Position numbers and translations under genes: made by a program
Source of the DNA: Halomonas korlensis
GTDB taxonomy: Bacteria; Pseudomonadota; Gammaproteobacteria; Pseudomonadales; Halomonadaceae
Length of the DNA stretch: 64,000 nucleotides
Direction of reading: 5' to 3'
Assembly: GCF_900116705.1 (NCBI RefSeq)
Contig: NZ_FPBP01000015.1
Coordinates: 1 to 64,000 of the forward strand
In this document: positions 39,050 through 48,451 of the stretch, piece by piece
How positions within the stretch are numbered: position 1 is the stretch's first letter
Layout: every line of letters begins with the position of its first letter
Notes under the pieces: model-generated
What the model was told of the DNA's origin: nothing
Database searches by the model: none
Seen by the model: only the letters and a program-made list of their open reading frames with translations

Positions 39050-39964
39050 ATGCAAGATGTGGCGAGTGCGCTCGGGCCGCTGTTCCTGTTGATCCTGCTT
39101 GGCGCGCTGCTCGGCTGGGCCCGACAGCCCGGCGGCGATTTCTGGCCGAGCATGGAGAGGCTGATCTATTTCCTGCTGTTCCCCGCGATGCTCGTTGCCA
39201 CCCTGGCCAGCGCCGACGTGAGCCAGGTGCCGGTGGCCCGCCTGGCCTTGGCGCTGCTCGGCACCCTGACCCTCTTCGCCGGTCTGCTGTGGGGCCTACG
39301 CCGCTATTTGGGGCTCGAAGCCGCGGCCTTCACCTCGGTCTTTCAAGGCGCGCTGCGCTTCAATACCTATGTCGGTGTCGCCGGTGCCGCCGCTCTGCAC
39401 GGCCATGCGGGGGCAACGGTGGCGGCGGTCGCCGTGGCGCTGATGGTGCCGGTAATCAACGTGTTGTGCGTGACCAGTTTCATTGCCGCCGGCACCCTGG
39501 GGTCGTCGAGCCTCGCCAGGAGTTTTGCCGCGCTTTCGCGCAATCCGTTGATTCTCGCCTGCCTGATAGGGATCGGCCTCAACCTGAGCGGCATCGGTCT
39601 GCCTGGCTGGAGCGGCGAGGCCGTGGCACTGCTCGGGCGCGCTGCGCTACCGCTCGGGCTGGTGGCGGTGGGGGTGGCGCTGCGTCCCGCTGCACTGATG
39701 CGCCTGGATCGCGGCGTCTGGGCCGCCAACCTGGTCAAGCTGGTGCTGGTCCCGGCAACGGTGCTCGTGCTTGCCCTGCTGCTGGACCTCGACCCGGTCA
39801 GCCGCGACGTGGCGTTATTGTTCGCCGCCCTGCCTACCGCCACCTCGGCCTATATTCTGGCCCGACAACTGGGCGGAGACGCCGAGTTGATGGCGGCGCT
39901 GATCACCGGTCAGACCTTGCTCGCCATGGGAACATTGCCCTTGTGGTTACGGCTGGTCACGTGA
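39050..39964 (+). CDS. AEC family transporter (auxin efflux carrier type)
   Basis: 304 residues, about ten hydrophobic spans in two five-helix halves. Family segments: LFLLILLGALLGW at the N-terminus, IYFLLFPAMLVATLA, GALRFNTYVGVAGAAALHG and the crossover region PTATSAYILARQLGGDAELM near the C-terminus. Bacterial members export or import malate, malonate and similar acids; the substrate here is unknown. In-frame sequence upstream of this ATG is antisense to the neighbouring gene. AGAGAGAGG lies just before the start. Confidence 0.88.
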   Translation: MQDVASALGPLFLLILLGALLGWARQPGGDFWPSMERLIYFLLFPAMLVATLASADVSQVPVARLALALLGTLTLFAGLLWGLRRYLGLEAAAFTSVFQGALRFNTYVGVAGAAALHGHAGATVAAVAVALMVPVINVLCVTSFIAAGTLGSSSLARSFAALSRNPLILACLIGIGLNLSGIGLPGWSGEAVALLGRAALPLGLVAVGVALRPAALMRLDRGVWAANLVKLVLVPATVLVLALLLDLDPVSRDVALLFAALPTATSAYILARQLGGDAELMAALITGQTLLAMGTLPLWLRLVT

Positions 39965-40022
39965 TGCGGGACATCATCAACCCATCAATCAGCCAATTAA
40001 ACAAAAAGCATTCGTATTTGCA

Positions 40023-40051
40023 TTGACAGCATGAATGAGAATGACTACTCT
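40023..40051 (+). promoter_or_regulatory. Promoter with Fur-box-like spacer
   Basis: Perfect -35 TTGACA (40023-40028), 17-base spacer, TACTCT as -10 (40046-40051, 3 of 6). The spacer and -10 hold GAATGAGAATGACTACTC: TGAGAAT matches 6 of 7 bases of the Fur half-site TGATAAT, and the second half is poorer. A repressor bound here would block RNA polymerase. Confidence 0.5.
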
Positions 40052-40057
40052 GCAGGG

Positions 40058-40184
40058 GTGGCGTTGATGAGGCGCCGCAGGCCCGGCAGGGTCCTGCCAG
40101 TCGCCTGCCAGGGTATCTCCCACTCATTGCTAGTCACGTTTGATAGACACGGTCCTTATGCCGCTCCCTGGGAGCGGCTTTTTT
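40058..40184 (+). ncRNA. Candidate small RNA (possibly iron-responsive)
   Basis: About 127 nt between the promoter at 40023-40051 and an excellent intrinsic terminator, with no convincing open frame. It contains a GC-rich hairpin (GGCAG 40085-40089 with CTGCC 40094-40098), a mostly unpaired middle around 40110-40155 with a pyrimidine-rich ATCTCCC that could pair with Shine-Dalgarno sequences, and CATTGCT, a short string also seen in the RyhB core (possibly chance). The layout is that of an Hfq-type sRNA. No family membership recognised. Confidence 0.45.
40160..40184 (+). terminator. Strong Rho-independent terminator of the candidate sRNA
   Basis: GCCGCTCC / GGAGCGGC 8-bp perfect stem (40160-40167 with 40171-40178), 3-base loop, then six T. 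It lies 200 bases after the AEC gene, beyond a separate promoter, and is convergent with the LysR gene. Confidence 0.88.
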
Positions 40185-40207
40185 GTTTACCGGTTTCTGC
40201 GTGCCGG

Positions 40208-41092
40208 TCAGCCACGCCGCCCAAGATGCTGGGTCAGCATCTCGCCGAGCGCCTCGACGGCGGGCCAGGACGCCGCGGATACACGACGACCGTAATGCAG
40301 TTGGGCCTCGCAGCCCTGCAGCGCAGGCAGCCCTTCGGCCTCACCCAGTTCGCGCATCGCCGGCGTCAGTCTGTCCCGCTCCAGAATGCTCACCGCCAAC
40401 CCCGATTCCACGGCCGTTTCCACCGCATGCAGGCTGGTGCTGGTGAAGACGGCATGCCATTGGCGGCCGATGGCGGCAAGCGCCTCCACGCCGAGGTAGC
40501 GATAGGGACAATCCACCGGATGCAGGGCCAGCGGCAAGGGCTGCTCGGGCGTCATCCGTAACTCCCGTGCCCCGGCCCATACCGGTGCGGTCCGCCACAG
40601 GGGTACACCCCCCAGTAACTGATGAGGGCGATCCAGCGCCACGATCAGCGATAACTCGCCGCGTTCCAGCCGCCGCGCCAGATCCCCGCTGGTCGACGTC
40701 ACGGCCTCCAGCACCACGTCGGGATGACGCGCCAGGTAGTCGGGCAGCAGGCGCCCGACAATGCGGGTGGCGTAATCCTCGGGCATGCCGAAGCGCACCC
40801 TCCCCCGCAGTCCGCGTCCGCTGATGCGCGCCACCAGCCCATCGTGCTGGCGCAACAGCTCACGCGCCTCACCCAACAGCGCCTCGCCGGCCGGGGTAGT
40901 CGTCATTCCCCTGGCGCCGCGGACCAGCAGGCGCGTGTCCAGGCGGGCTTCCAGGCGCTTGATCTGCATGCTCAGAGCACTGACCGTGCGGTGGCGCTCG
41001 TCTGCCGCCGCCGCCAGGGTGCCCAGCCTGGCCACCAGCACGAAGCTGCGAAGCGCCTCGAGATCCAGGGCCGCTGTCGAGAGTTCAGACAT
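40208..41092 (-). CDS. LysR-type transcriptional regulator
   Basis: 294 residues. N-terminal winged HTH (residues 10-70: LEALRSFVLVARLGTLAAAA, then SALSMQIKRLEARLDTRLLV) and a periplasmic-binding-protein-like effector domain. Divergent from the EamA transporter with 96 bases between, the standard layout for a regulator controlling its neighbour. Closest in feel to regulators of amino-acid exporters; the effector is unknown. Confidence 0.9.
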   Translation of the reverse strand: MSELSTAALDLEALRSFVLVARLGTLAAAADERHRTVSALSMQIKRLEARLDTRLLVRGARGMTTTPAGEALLGEARELLRQHDGLVARISGRGLRGRVRFGMPEDYATRIVGRLLPDYLARHPDVVLEAVTSTSGDLARRLERGELSLIVALDRPHQLLGGVPLWRTAPVWAGARELRMTPEQPLPLALHPVDCPYRYLGVEALAAIGRQWHAVFTSTSLHAVETAVESGLAVSILERDRLTPAMRELGEAEGLPALQGCEAQLHYGRRVSAASWPAVEALGEMLTQHLGRRG

Positions 41093-41188
41093 ATTGAACG
41101 CTCAGTGAAAATAGTATCGATTCCCTGAAGACTCTAGACGGGACAGACTGGCAGCACAAGTCACCGAGTCGTCAGGAAGTGAATCCTC

Positions 41189-42247
41189 ATGTTGTCCGTC
41201 AACCGCCAGTTCTTTTACCCCGTACTCCGCCTGCACTTGCGGCCGCTGGGCGGCTTGGCCGTGGCCCTCGGTTTCGTCATCTGCTGGAGCAGCGGCTTCG
41301 TCGGGAGTCGCCTGGGGGTGGAACTCGATACCCCGGCGCTTGCGCTCTATGCCTGGCGTTTCGCGCTGGCCACCCTGCTAGTGGGCGGATGGTGGTGCCT
41401 GCGTGCCCAACGACAGGGACGACAGGCCGTTGCGCCTCGCGACCTTGCCGTCGATGCGCTGGTGGGCAGCCTGACGGTGGGCGGCTATCTGCTGGCCATG
41501 CTGCTGGCCATCGAACAGGGGGTCAGCGCCGGGTTGGCGTCGCTGATCGGCGCCCTGCAACCGCTGGCCGCCATCGCTCTGGCCGGATGGTGGCTGGGCG
41601 AGCGCTCAAGGCCGCTGCAGTGGCTGGGCATGCTGGTCGCCACCCTGGGGGCCGGTTTGAGTGTGCTGGATGACATGCAGGGTGTGGGCGGCGCGCCGGC
41701 CTGGAGCTACGGATTGCCGATACTGGCCGTCGTGACCGTAACCCTGGGCAGCGTCATGGCGGCACGCCGGCCGACCACGCTACCCCTGGAGGCACGCCTG
41801 ACCGCCCAGTTGGGCGCGGCCACGGTCGTGTTCTTCGCCGCCGCCTGGGGGTTGGACGAGGGCCGGGTGGCCCCGCCACCGCTGACGACGGATAGCGTGA
41901 TGGTGCTGGTGTGGTTGATTGTGCTGGCAACCTTCGGCGGCTACGGCTTCTTCAATGCCAGCCTGCAGCGCTTCGGCGTGGGACGCAGTGCCGCGCTGAT
42001 TGCCCTGACCCCGGCCGCCACCCTGGGCTGGACGGCGTTGATGTTCGGTGAACTGCCGGGCTGGCTGGGAATGATCGGGATGGCGCTGGGGCTGCTGGGT
42101 GCCATCGGTGCCCTGCTGGCCGGCCGGCGCCCGACACAGCCCGGCCAAGGCACCGCCACGGTCGCGCGTAGCGTCAGGCCGCACGTCGGAAGATCAGGTC
42201 CCAGACGCCGTGCCCCAGCCGTTCGCCACGCACCTCGAACTTGGTAA
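41189..42247 (+). CDS. EamA/DMT family transporter with C-terminus overlapping trmB
   Basis: 352 residues with ten predicted spans and two EamA repeats (about 25-165 and 175-310). The first has [18 protein letters not shown] and [20 protein letters not shown]; the second ends in [20 protein letters not shown]. Probably an exporter of amino acids or metabolites. The last ~25 codons run into the 3' end of convergent trmB for 74 bases and look like read-through sequence ([14 protein letters not shown]), suggesting loss of an earlier stop codon. Divergent LysR gene is its likely regulator. Confidence 0.88.
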   Translation: MLSVNRQFFYPVLRLHLRPLGGLAVALGFVICWSSGFVGSRLGVELDTPALALYAWRFALATLLVGGWWCLRAQRQGRQAVAPRDLAVDALVGSLTVGGYLLAMLLAIEQGVSAGLASLIGALQPLAAIALAGWWLGERSRPLQWLGMLVATLGAGLSVLDDMQGVGGAPAWSYGLPILAVVTVTLGSVMAARRPTTLPLEARLTAQLGAATVVFFAAAWGLDEGRVAPPPLTTDSVMVLVWLIVLATFGGYGFFNASLQRFGVGRSAALIALTPAATLGWTALMFGELPGWLGMIGMALGLLGAIGALLAGRRPTQPGQGTATVARSVRPHVGRSGPRRRAPAVRHAPRTW

Positions 42248-42917
42248 GTGGCCGGAAATCCGGACGTGGCACACAGGGTGACGTAGACGAGTCGGCGGTA
42301 TTGGCATAGCCGGGCGCGGCGGCCAGGATTTCGGCCATCCACTCGGCATAGGCCTGCCAGTCGGTGGCCATGTGCAGCGTGCCGCCGAGCTTCAGGCGCG
42401 TGCGGATCAGCTCGACGAAGGCCGGCTGGACGATGCGCCGCTTGTGGTGCTTCTTCTTCGGCCAGGGGTCGGGGAAAAACAGCTGCAAGGTATCCAGGCT
42501 CGCCTCGGGCAGGCACTGCTCCAGTACCGCCAACGCATCCTCGCGATAGACACGCAGGTTGGTCAGGCCGCGCTTGTCGGCGTCGTCCAGCAATTTGCCC
42601 ACACCGGGCGCATGGACTTCAATGCCAATGAAGTCGGTTTCCGGGTGACGCTCGGCCTGCTCGACCAGCGAGGCGCCCATGCCGAAACCGATCTCGACGA
42701 CGCGCGGCGCTCGGCGGCCGAACAACGCATCAAGATCCTGGCGGCCTTCCGCCAGGGTCAGGCCCAGCCGCGGCCACACCTCTTCCAGGCCACGCGACTG
42801 GGCCTGGGTCATGCGCCCGGCCCGCAGTACATAGCTCTTGATGCCGCGGCGATGCAGGGGAGCGTCCGGCCCCTCGGGGCCGGCGCTGGCAGAGTCATGC
42901 GGGTGCAGGTCGGTCAT
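42174..42917 (-). CDS. trmB: tRNA (guanine-N7-)-methyltransferase
   Basis: SAM-dependent enzyme forming m7G46 in tRNA. 247 residues. Motifs: [17 protein letters not shown] (SAM motif I), [16 protein letters not shown], the catalytic [20 protein letters not shown], and [14 protein letters not shown]. Start at the ATG before the short disordered N-terminus; the in-frame region further upstream overlaps thiG on the same strand and is not TrmB. Lies 32 bases downstream of thiG. Confidence 0.95.
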   Translation of the reverse strand: MTDLHPHDSASAGPEGPDAPLHRRGIKSYVLRAGRMTQAQSRGLEEVWPRLGLTLAEGRQDLDALFGRRAPRVVEIGFGMGASLVEQAERHPETDFIGIEVHAPGVGKLLDDADKRGLTNLRVYREDALAVLEQCLPEASLDTLQLFFPDPWPKKKHHKRRIVQPAFVELIRTRLKLGGTLHMATDWQAYAEWMAEILAAAPGYANTADSSTSPCVPRPDFRPLTKFEVRGERLGHGVWDLIFRRAA

Positions 42918-42949
42918 GGTATCTCGTGACAGAAGATGGTTCGGGACGC

Positions 42950-43747
42950 TCAGGCGTTGATGCGCCCGGCGAAGGGCGAGGAAGGCTCGGCGCTCTGACG
43001 ACGCGGCATGCGCCCGGCCAGGAAGGCCTCGCGCCCGGCCTCGACGGCCTTCTTCATGGCCCCGGCCATCAGTACCGGCTGGCGGGCATGGGCGATGGCG
43101 GAGTTCATCAGCACGGCGTCGCAGCCCAGCTCCATGGCCAGGGCGGCCTCGGAGGCGGTACCGATGCCGGCATCCACCAGTACCGGCACCTCGGCCTGTT
43201 CGATGATCAGGCGAATGTTGTACGGGTTCTGGATGCCGTGGCCCGAGCCGATCAGCGAGCCTAGCGGCATGATGGCGCAGCACCCCAGGCGCTCGAGCTC
43301 GCGGGCGACGATCGGGTCGTCGCTGGTATAAACCATGACATCGAAGCCGTCGGCGATCAGCGTCTCGGCCGCCGCCAGGGTCTCGACCACATTGGGATAG
43401 AGGGTCGCGTCGTCGCCGAGCACCTCGAGCTTGACCAGGTTGTGGCCATCGAGCAGCTCGCGGGCCAGCTTGCAGGTCCGTACGGCGTCCTTGGCCGTGT
43501 AGCAGCCGGCGGTATTGGGCAACAGGGTGAAACGCTCCGGCGGTACGGCGTCGAGCAGGTTGGGCTCGCCGGCGTCCTGCCCCAGATTGGTGCGCCGAAC
43601 CGCGAAGGTCACGATGTCGGCGCCACTGGCGGCGATGGCCTCGGCCGTCTCGTCAAAGTCGCGGTACTTGCCGGTGCCGACCAGCAGCCGCGAGGCAAAC
43701 TCGCGCCCGGCGATACGCAGCGGCGAATCCTGAAAAAAATCACTCAT
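42950..43747 (-). CDS. thiG: Thiazole synthase
   Basis: Makes the thiazole phosphate moiety of thiamine from DXP, dehydroglycine and ThiS-thiocarboxylate. 265 residues, TIM barrel. Motifs [50 protein letters not shown] (DXP Schiff-base Lys), [18 protein letters not shown] and [24 protein letters not shown] precedes the ATG. Its substrate DXP is produced by dxs at the other end of the window. Confidence 0.95.
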   Translation of the reverse strand: MSDFFQDSPLRIAGREFASRLLVGTGKYRDFDETAEAIAASGADIVTFAVRRTNLGQDAGEPNLLDAVPPERFTLLPNTAGCYTAKDAVRTCKLARELLDGHNLVKLEVLGDDATLYPNVVETLAAAETLIADGFDVMVYTSDDPIVARELERLGCCAIMPLGSLIGSGHGIQNPYNIRLIIEQAEVPVLVDAGIGTASEAALAMELGCDAVLMNSAIAHARQPVLMAGAMKKAVEAGREAFLAGRMPRRQSAEPSSPFAGRINA

Positions 43748-43770
43748 GTGGGGCTCCTGTAGGCCGACGG

Positions 43771-43971
43771 CTAGCCGCCGCCGATGGCGTGGACGACCTC
43801 GACCCGGTCGCCCTCGGTCAGCCGTGTGCCGCCGTGCTCGCTCTTGGGCACGATCTCTTCGTTGACTTCCACGGCGATGCGCCGACCAGCAAGTCCGAGC
43901 GACTCGACCAGCTCGGCAACCGTCGCGTCGGACTCCAGGGCGCGGGTCTCGCCATTGAGTAGTATCTGCAT
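43771..43971 (-). CDS. thiS: Sulfur carrier protein ThiS
   Basis: 66-residue ubiquitin-like sulfur carrier ending in the required Gly-Gly (HAIGGG). Beta-grasp pattern [20 protein letters not shown] and [15 protein letters not shown] is canonical. First gene of thiS-thiG(-trmB). On the minus strand a TACAAT -10 element (44051-44056) lies about 80 bases upstream. A CTGAGA occurs in the leader, but the rest of a TPP riboswitch is missing. Confidence 0.93.
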   Translation of the reverse strand: MQILLNGETRALESDATVAELVESLGLAGRRIAVEVNEEIVPKSEHGGTRLTEGDRVEVVHAIGGG

Positions 43972-44114
43972 GGCGTCCTCTCTCGATGCACTTATTCTCA
44001 GCTGGACAAGCCCTGTTGGCGCTGAGCGATCGTCGTTTCCATGGAGCCATATTGTAGCCGACTCGGGACTGGCGGGGTACGGTAGGCAGCGATTCGCCCG
44101 CAAGGAGAGGACGC

Positions 44115-44519
44115 ATGCAAGACAGAAGCTGGTGGCTGGGCACGGCATTGTCCGGCGCCCTGGTGGTACTGGCCGGAGCCTTCGGCGCCCATGGCCTGGA
44201 GGGACAGCTCGAGCCGCGCTTCGCGGCGGCCTTCGAGACCGGCGTGCGCTATCAGGCCTGGCATACCCTGGCGATGCTGGGGGTGCTGGCGTGGCGCGCC
44301 TCACTGCCGCTCGTCGGGCAGGCCCTCGTGCTGGGGCTGTGGGCGGCCGGCATGTTGCTCTTCTCCGGCTCACTGTATGCCATGGCGCTTTCCGGGGTCG
44401 GCGGGCTGGGCGTCATCACGCCCGTCGGGGGCGTGCTGTTGATTGCCGGTTGGCTGGCCCTGGCGGTCAGCGTCGCGCGCGCCAGGCCCGGCGGTCAGTC
44501 GCCGTCTGGCAACACATAG
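44115..44519 (+). CDS. DUF423 family membrane protein
   Basis: 134 residues with four membrane spans (E. coli YgdD type). Conserved [20 protein letters not shown] after the first span, [25 protein letters not shown] and [16 protein letters not shown]. Function unknown. CAAGGAGAGG precedes the ATG. The 3' end overlaps the convergent thioesterase gene by 25 bases. Confidence 0.9.
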   Translation: MQDRSWWLGTALSGALVVLAGAFGAHGLEGQLEPRFAAAFETGVRYQAWHTLAMLGVLAWRASLPLVGQALVLGLWAAGMLLFSGSLYAMALSGVGGLGVITPVGGVLLIAGWLALAVSVARARPGGQSPSGNT

Positions 44520-44908
44520 GTGGCCGTGACCAGCGCCACCGGCGCTTCGTCCCCAGCGGAGAAGAGCTGTACCTCGCCGACCGCCAGTCGTCGTCCCAGC
44601 TTGAGGATTCGGGCGTTGGCGATGACGTCGCGGTCGCCGCGCGGCCGGCGCAGGAAACGGCAATGCAGGTCGCTGGTCACAGCCATGGGCTCAGGCCCGA
44701 TCTGGGCCAGTATCGCCACGTAAAGACAGACGTCGGCCAGTCCCATCAGGGTGGGGCCGGAGACGCTGGCTCCGGGGCGCAGGTGCTCGTCCTCGATGGC
44801 CAGGCTCATGGTGGCGCGCATCTCGTCGATGCCCTCGATGGTCCCCGTCCGCTGGGGAAAGACCTCATCGAGAAAGTCCTCGATGGCGGCGGCGGTCATC
44901 ACGGTCAT
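44495..44908 (-). CDS. PaaI-type hotdog-fold thioesterase
   Basis: 137 residues. Hotdog fold with the PaaI-group active-site region RPGASVSGPTLMGLADVCLY (Asp near residue 59) and AVTSDLHCRFLRRPRGDRDV. Likely hydrolyses acyl-CoA thioesters; substrate unknown. AAGGAG seven bases before the ATG decides the start. Separated from the upstream glcB by a terminator, so it has its own promoter. Confidence 0.85.
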   Translation of the reverse strand: MTVMTAAAIEDFLDEVFPQRTGTIEGIDEMRATMSLAIEDEHLRPGASVSGPTLMGLADVCLYVAILAQIGPEPMAVTSDLHCRFLRRPRGDRDVIANARILKLGRRLAVGEVQLFSAGDEAPVALVTATYVLPDGD

Positions 44909-44962
44909 CGGTAAGCTCCTTGCGGTTCATGGGAAAGATGACGCTTGCATCAACATAACCGA

Positions 44963-44992
44963 AAGCGCCCCGGGCAGGTACCCGGGGCGCTT
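44963..44992 (-). terminator. Terminator of glcB
   Basis: Perfect 12-bp stem AAGCGCCCCGGG (44963-44974) with CCCGGGGCGCTT (44981-44992), 6-base loop; on the minus strand it is followed by TCGGTTATG after a TT, a weak T-tract. Lies 48 bases after the glcB stop. Confidence 0.7.
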
Positions 44993-45039
44993 GATGGCGC
45001 TACAACGTCAGCCGGCGGCCATTGCTTAATGCTTCTTGC

Positions 45040-47214
45040 TTACTTGGCCTTGTGCACGGCGCGCCAATGGTGAAGCAGCGGTTCGGTATAGCCGGCGGGC
45101 TGCACGCGGCCCTTGAAGATCAGGTCGCTGGCGGCCTGGAAGGCGGTCGAGGCAGCGAAGTCGGCGCTCATCGGCGTGTAGGCCGGGTCGCCGGCGTTCT
45201 GCTGGTCGACTACCTTGGCCATGCGCTCCAGGGTTTCCTGGACCCGGGCGGGATCGACCACGCCATGATGCAGCCAGTTGGCGATGTGCTGGCTGGAGAT
45301 CCGCAGGGTGGCGCGATCCTCCATCAGGCCGACATCATGAATATCCGGCACCTTGGAGCAGCCCACACCGTGCTCGACCCAACGCACCACGTAGCCGAGG
45401 ATGCCCTGGCAGTTATTGTCGAGTTCCTGCTGGAGCTCCTCGTCGCTCCATTGCGGTGACTCGGCCACCGGCACGGTGAGCAGGTCATTCAGGAAGTCCA
45501 CATCGCCCTGGCCTTCCAGCTCGCGCTGCAGGGCCGTCACGTCCACCTGATGGTAGTGCAGGGCGTGCAGGGTGGCAGCGGTGGGCGACGGCACCCAGGC
45601 GGTGTTGGCGCCGGCCTTGGGATGGCCGATCTTCTGCTCGAGCATGGCGGCCATCAGGTCCGGCATGGCCCACATGCCCTTGCCGATCTGGGCGCGGCCG
45701 CGCAGGCCGCAGGCCAGGCCGACCTGGACGTTGTTCTTCTCGTAGGCCTGGATCCAGGCAGAGCCCTTCATGTCGCCCTTGCGGATCATCGGACCGGCTT
45801 CCATGGCGGTGTGCATCTCGTCGCCGGTGCGGTCGAGGAAGCCAGTATTGATGAACACCACCCGCGAGCTGGCCTCGTTGATACACGCCTTGAGGTTGAC
45901 CGAGGTACGACGCTCCTCGTCCATGATGCCCATCTTCAGGGTATCGCGCGCCATACCGAGGACATCCTCGATGCGGCCGAACAAGGTGTTGGAGAACGCC
46001 ACTTCCTTCGGGCCATGCATCTTCGGCTTGACGATGTACATGGAGCCGGTGCGCGAGTTGCGCGGCTCATCCTTGCCCTTCTTAAGATCGTGCAGGGCGA
46101 CCAGGCCGGTAACGACACCGTCCAGGATGCCCTCGGGCAGTTCGTTGCCGTCGGCATCCAGTACCGCCGGCGTGGTCATCAGATGGCCGACATTGCGTAC
46201 GAACATCAGCGAGCGGCCCGGCAGGGTCACGGTATCACCGCTGGTGTTGGTCCAGGTACGATCCGGGTTGAGGCGGCGAGTGAGGGTCTTGCCGCCCTTC
46301 TCGATCTGCTCCTCCAGGTCACCTTTCATCAGGCCCAGCCAGCTGGCATAGACCCCGACCTTGTCCTCAGCATCCACTGCGGCCACGGAGTCTTCGCAAT
46401 CCATGATGGTGGTCAGCGCGGCTTCCACGATCACGTCCTTGACGCCGGCCGGATCGGTCTTGCCGATCGGGTGGCTTGGATCGATCTGGATCTCCAGGTG
46501 CAGACCATGGTTAACCAGCAGGATCGCCTCAGGGCTCTCGGCCGCGCCGTTGAAGCCTACCAGCTTGCCCGGGTCCTTGAGGCCGGTCTCGCGACCGCCT
46601 TCCAGAGAGACCACCAAGTGACCGTCACGCAGTACGTACTTGACGGCATCATGATGGGAGCCGGTGGCCAGTGGGGCGGCACGGTCGAGAACGCCGCGGG
46701 CATAGCCGATGACCTTCTCGCCGCGCTTGGGGTTGAAGCTCGAGCCCTTCTCGGCACCGTCCTCTTCAGAAATGGCGTCGGTGCCGTAGAGGGCGTCGTA
46801 GAGGCTACCCCAGCGGGAATTGCCGGCGTTCAGGGCATAGCGCGGGTTGTTGACCGGCACTACCAGTTGCGGGCCGGCCTGGACGGCAATCTCACGGTCG
46901 ACGTTGGTGGTCGTTACGCTGACTCTGGACGGCGACTCGACCAAGTAGCCGATCTCGCCAAGAAAGGCGCGATAGGCGGCCATGTCACGCACCGGACCGG
47001 GGTTCTCGCGATGCCAGGTATCGAGCTTCTCCTGCAGGCGGTCGCGCTCGGCGAGCAGTTCGCGATTTTTCGGGGTCAGATCATGAAAGAGGGCATCCAC
47101 GCCGGACCAGAAGGCCTCCGGGTCGACGCCAGTGCCGGGAAGCGCACGCTCGTTGATGAAACGGTCCAGCTCGGCGGCCACCTGTAAACGGTGGCGAGTG
47201 ACACGTTCGGTCAT
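45040..47214 (-). CDS. glcB: Malate synthase G
   Basis: Condenses glyoxylate and acetyl-CoA to malate, allowing growth on C2 compounds and glycolate. 724 residues (E. coli GlcB 723), monomeric G isoform. Motifs: [35 protein letters not shown], the [14 protein letters not shown] segment, [25 protein letters not shown] and [17 protein letters not shown]. Stands alone; a promoter with an operator-like inverted repeat is visible upstream. AGGAG precedes the ATG. Confidence 0.97.
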   Translation of the reverse strand: MTERVTRHRLQVAAELDRFINERALPGTGVDPEAFWSGVDALFHDLTPKNRELLAERDRLQEKLDTWHRENPGPVRDMAAYRAFLGEIGYLVESPSRVSVTTTNVDREIAVQAGPQLVVPVNNPRYALNAGNSRWGSLYDALYGTDAISEEDGAEKGSSFNPKRGEKVIGYARGVLDRAAPLATGSHHDAVKYVLRDGHLVVSLEGGRETGLKDPGKLVGFNGAAESPEAILLVNHGLHLEIQIDPSHPIGKTDPAGVKDVIVEAALTTIMDCEDSVAAVDAEDKVGVYASWLGLMKGDLEEQIEKGGKTLTRRLNPDRTWTNTSGDTVTLPGRSLMFVRNVGHLMTTPAVLDADGNELPEGILDGVVTGLVALHDLKKGKDEPRNSRTGSMYIVKPKMHGPKEVAFSNTLFGRIEDVLGMARDTLKMGIMDEERRTSVNLKACINEASSRVVFINTGFLDRTGDEMHTAMEAGPMIRKGDMKGSAWIQAYEKNNVQVGLACGLRGRAQIGKGMWAMPDLMAAMLEQKIGHPKAGANTAWVPSPTAATLHALHYHQVDVTALQRELEGQGDVDFLNDLLTVPVAESPQWSDEELQQELDNNCQGILGYVVRWVEHGVGCSKVPDIHDVGLMEDRATLRISSQHIANWLHHGVVDPARVQETLERMAKVVDQQNAGDPAYTPMSADFAASTAFQAASDLIFKGRVQPAGYTEPLLHHWRAVHKAK

Positions 47215-47286
47215 GGATGAATCTCCTCGTGCTTGGCAGCCGGACGGTACCCAGGCCGGCCAGGTAATAGGGACAGCGTGAGACAG

Positions 47287-47315
47287 ATTTTGTGGAAATT
47301 ACTTCCATTTGTAAA
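47287..47315 (-). promoter_or_regulatory. glcB promoter with inverted repeat filling the spacer
   Basis: On the minus strand: -35 TTTACA (47310-47315, 5 of 6), 17-base spacer, -10 CAAAAT (47287-47292, 4 of 6). The spacer contains the perfect inverted repeat TGGAA-N5-TTCCA (47293-47307), an arrangement that suggests repressor binding between the promoter boxes. Some 73 bases before the glcB ATG. Confidence 0.55.
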
Positions 47316-47449
47316 GCCATTGGCCTGCATTGACACCTCGAGCTCGACCAAAAGAGTCCATCAGCGAGGCATCGCTCTTGTCTCGAAGGGAATTCAGTGA
47401 CTCTTCTGGCGGCATGACGCTAGCATGGCCCAGCGTTGCGGAGGATGCG

Positions 47450-48451
47450 ATGAGTGATTTTACCCCACTGCAGGCCCTGGGCCCGATTCGCCTGGTCGAG
47501 CTGACCGAGCAGCTAGCCGGCCGTGGCCACCTCGAGCATTACCTGACCCATTATGGGCTGGCACCGCTGCTGGTCGACCATGTGGGCCTTTACGCCGGAT
47601 ACGTGGACGCCTCGCCCTTTAGGCTCTGGACGCAGGTATGGAGCCCGGCCGCGCCAATCGGGACCGCTTTCGTGGTACACGGCTATTTCGATCATCTGGG
47701 CCTGTACCGTCATCTTCTGGAACGTCTGCTCGATCGCGGCTGGCGTGTGGTGCTCTGGGACCTGCCCGGCCATGGGCTGTCCAGCGGGCCGCGCGCCTCC
47801 ATCAACGACTTCGAAGACTATGGTCGTTGCTTGCGTGCCCTGCAGCAGCAGCTCGACACGCAAGGCCTGGCGCCGCGCCCCTGGCTCGGCATCGGCCAGA
47901 GCACCGGGGCAGCGATACTCGCCACCGATGCCCTCACGCGCGGCGATGACCAGCACTGGGCCGGTCTCGCCCTGCTGGCGCCGCTGGTGCGACCCTGGGG
48001 GTGGAGTCAATCGAGCTGGCTGCATCGTCTGGTGGGGCCCTTCGTGCGCTCGGTACCGCGCAAGTTTCGCGATAACTCGACCGACGCCGAATTCGCCGCC
48101 TTCCTGCGCGAAGGCGACCCGCTCCAGGCCCAGCGCCTGGAAATGGAATGGGTCAGCGCCATGCGCCGCTGGATGCCCCAACTGCTCGCGCTGACCCCCA
48201 GCACTGTTCCGACGTTGATCCTGCAGGGCGAACAAGACCTGACGGTGGACTGGGAATGGAATCTCACCGTGCTCGAGGACAAGTTCCCCAATGCCGAGAT
48301 CCACCGCCACCCCGAGGCTCGCCACCATCTGGTCAACGAAGCCGAACCGATCCGCAAGACCTTGTTCGAGACCCTCGACCGCTTCGTTGCTACGCTAGAA
48401 CCTGACGCCACGCTTCCGACCGGCGCCCCCTCGGAGACCAGACGCCGATGA
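47450..48451 (+). CDS. Alpha/beta hydrolase (lysophospholipase-like)
   Basis: 333 residues, alpha/beta-hydrolase fold of the serine-aminopeptidase S33/monoglyceride-lipase group. N-terminal strand region AFVVHGYFDHLGLYRHLLER (HG oxyanion motif), LWDLPGHGLSSGPRASINDF, nucleophile in GIGQSTGAAI, Asp in LILQGEQDLTVDW, His in PEARHHLVNE. No signal peptide, so cytoplasmic; substrate is probably a lipid ester. GGAGG precedes the chosen ATG; an earlier in-frame start adds an unconserved head. ATGA overlap with the lipoprotein gene. Confidence 0.87.
   Translation: MSDFTPLQALGPIRLVELTEQLAGRGHLEHYLTHYGLAPLLVDHVGLYAGYVDASPFRLWTQVWSPAAPIGTAFVVHGYFDHLGLYRHLLERLLDRGWRVVLWDLPGHGLSSGPRASINDFEDYGRCLRALQQQLDTQGLAPRPWLGIGQSTGAAILATDALTRGDDQHWAGLALLAPLVRPWGWSQSSWLHRLVGPFVRSVPRKFRDNSTDAEFAAFLREGDPLQAQRLEMEWVSAMRRWMPQLLALTPSTVPTLILQGEQDLTVDWEWNLTVLEDKFPNAEIHRHPEARHHLVNEAEPIRKTLFETLDRFVATLEPDATLPTGAPSETRRR

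Noticed and set aside
40031..40561. Open frame through the candidate sRNA and terminator
   Set aside because: Reads across a strong terminator and antisense into the LysR gene; composition is not protein-like.
43972..44114. TPP riboswitch before thiS
   Set aside because: One CTGAGA occurs on the minus strand but the second conserved part of the THI element and the paired helices are missing.
45550..47187. Long open frame (545 codons) opposite glcB
   Set aside because: Antisense shadow of the malate synthase gene in GC-rich DNA; composition shows no protein family and glcB itself is unmistakable.
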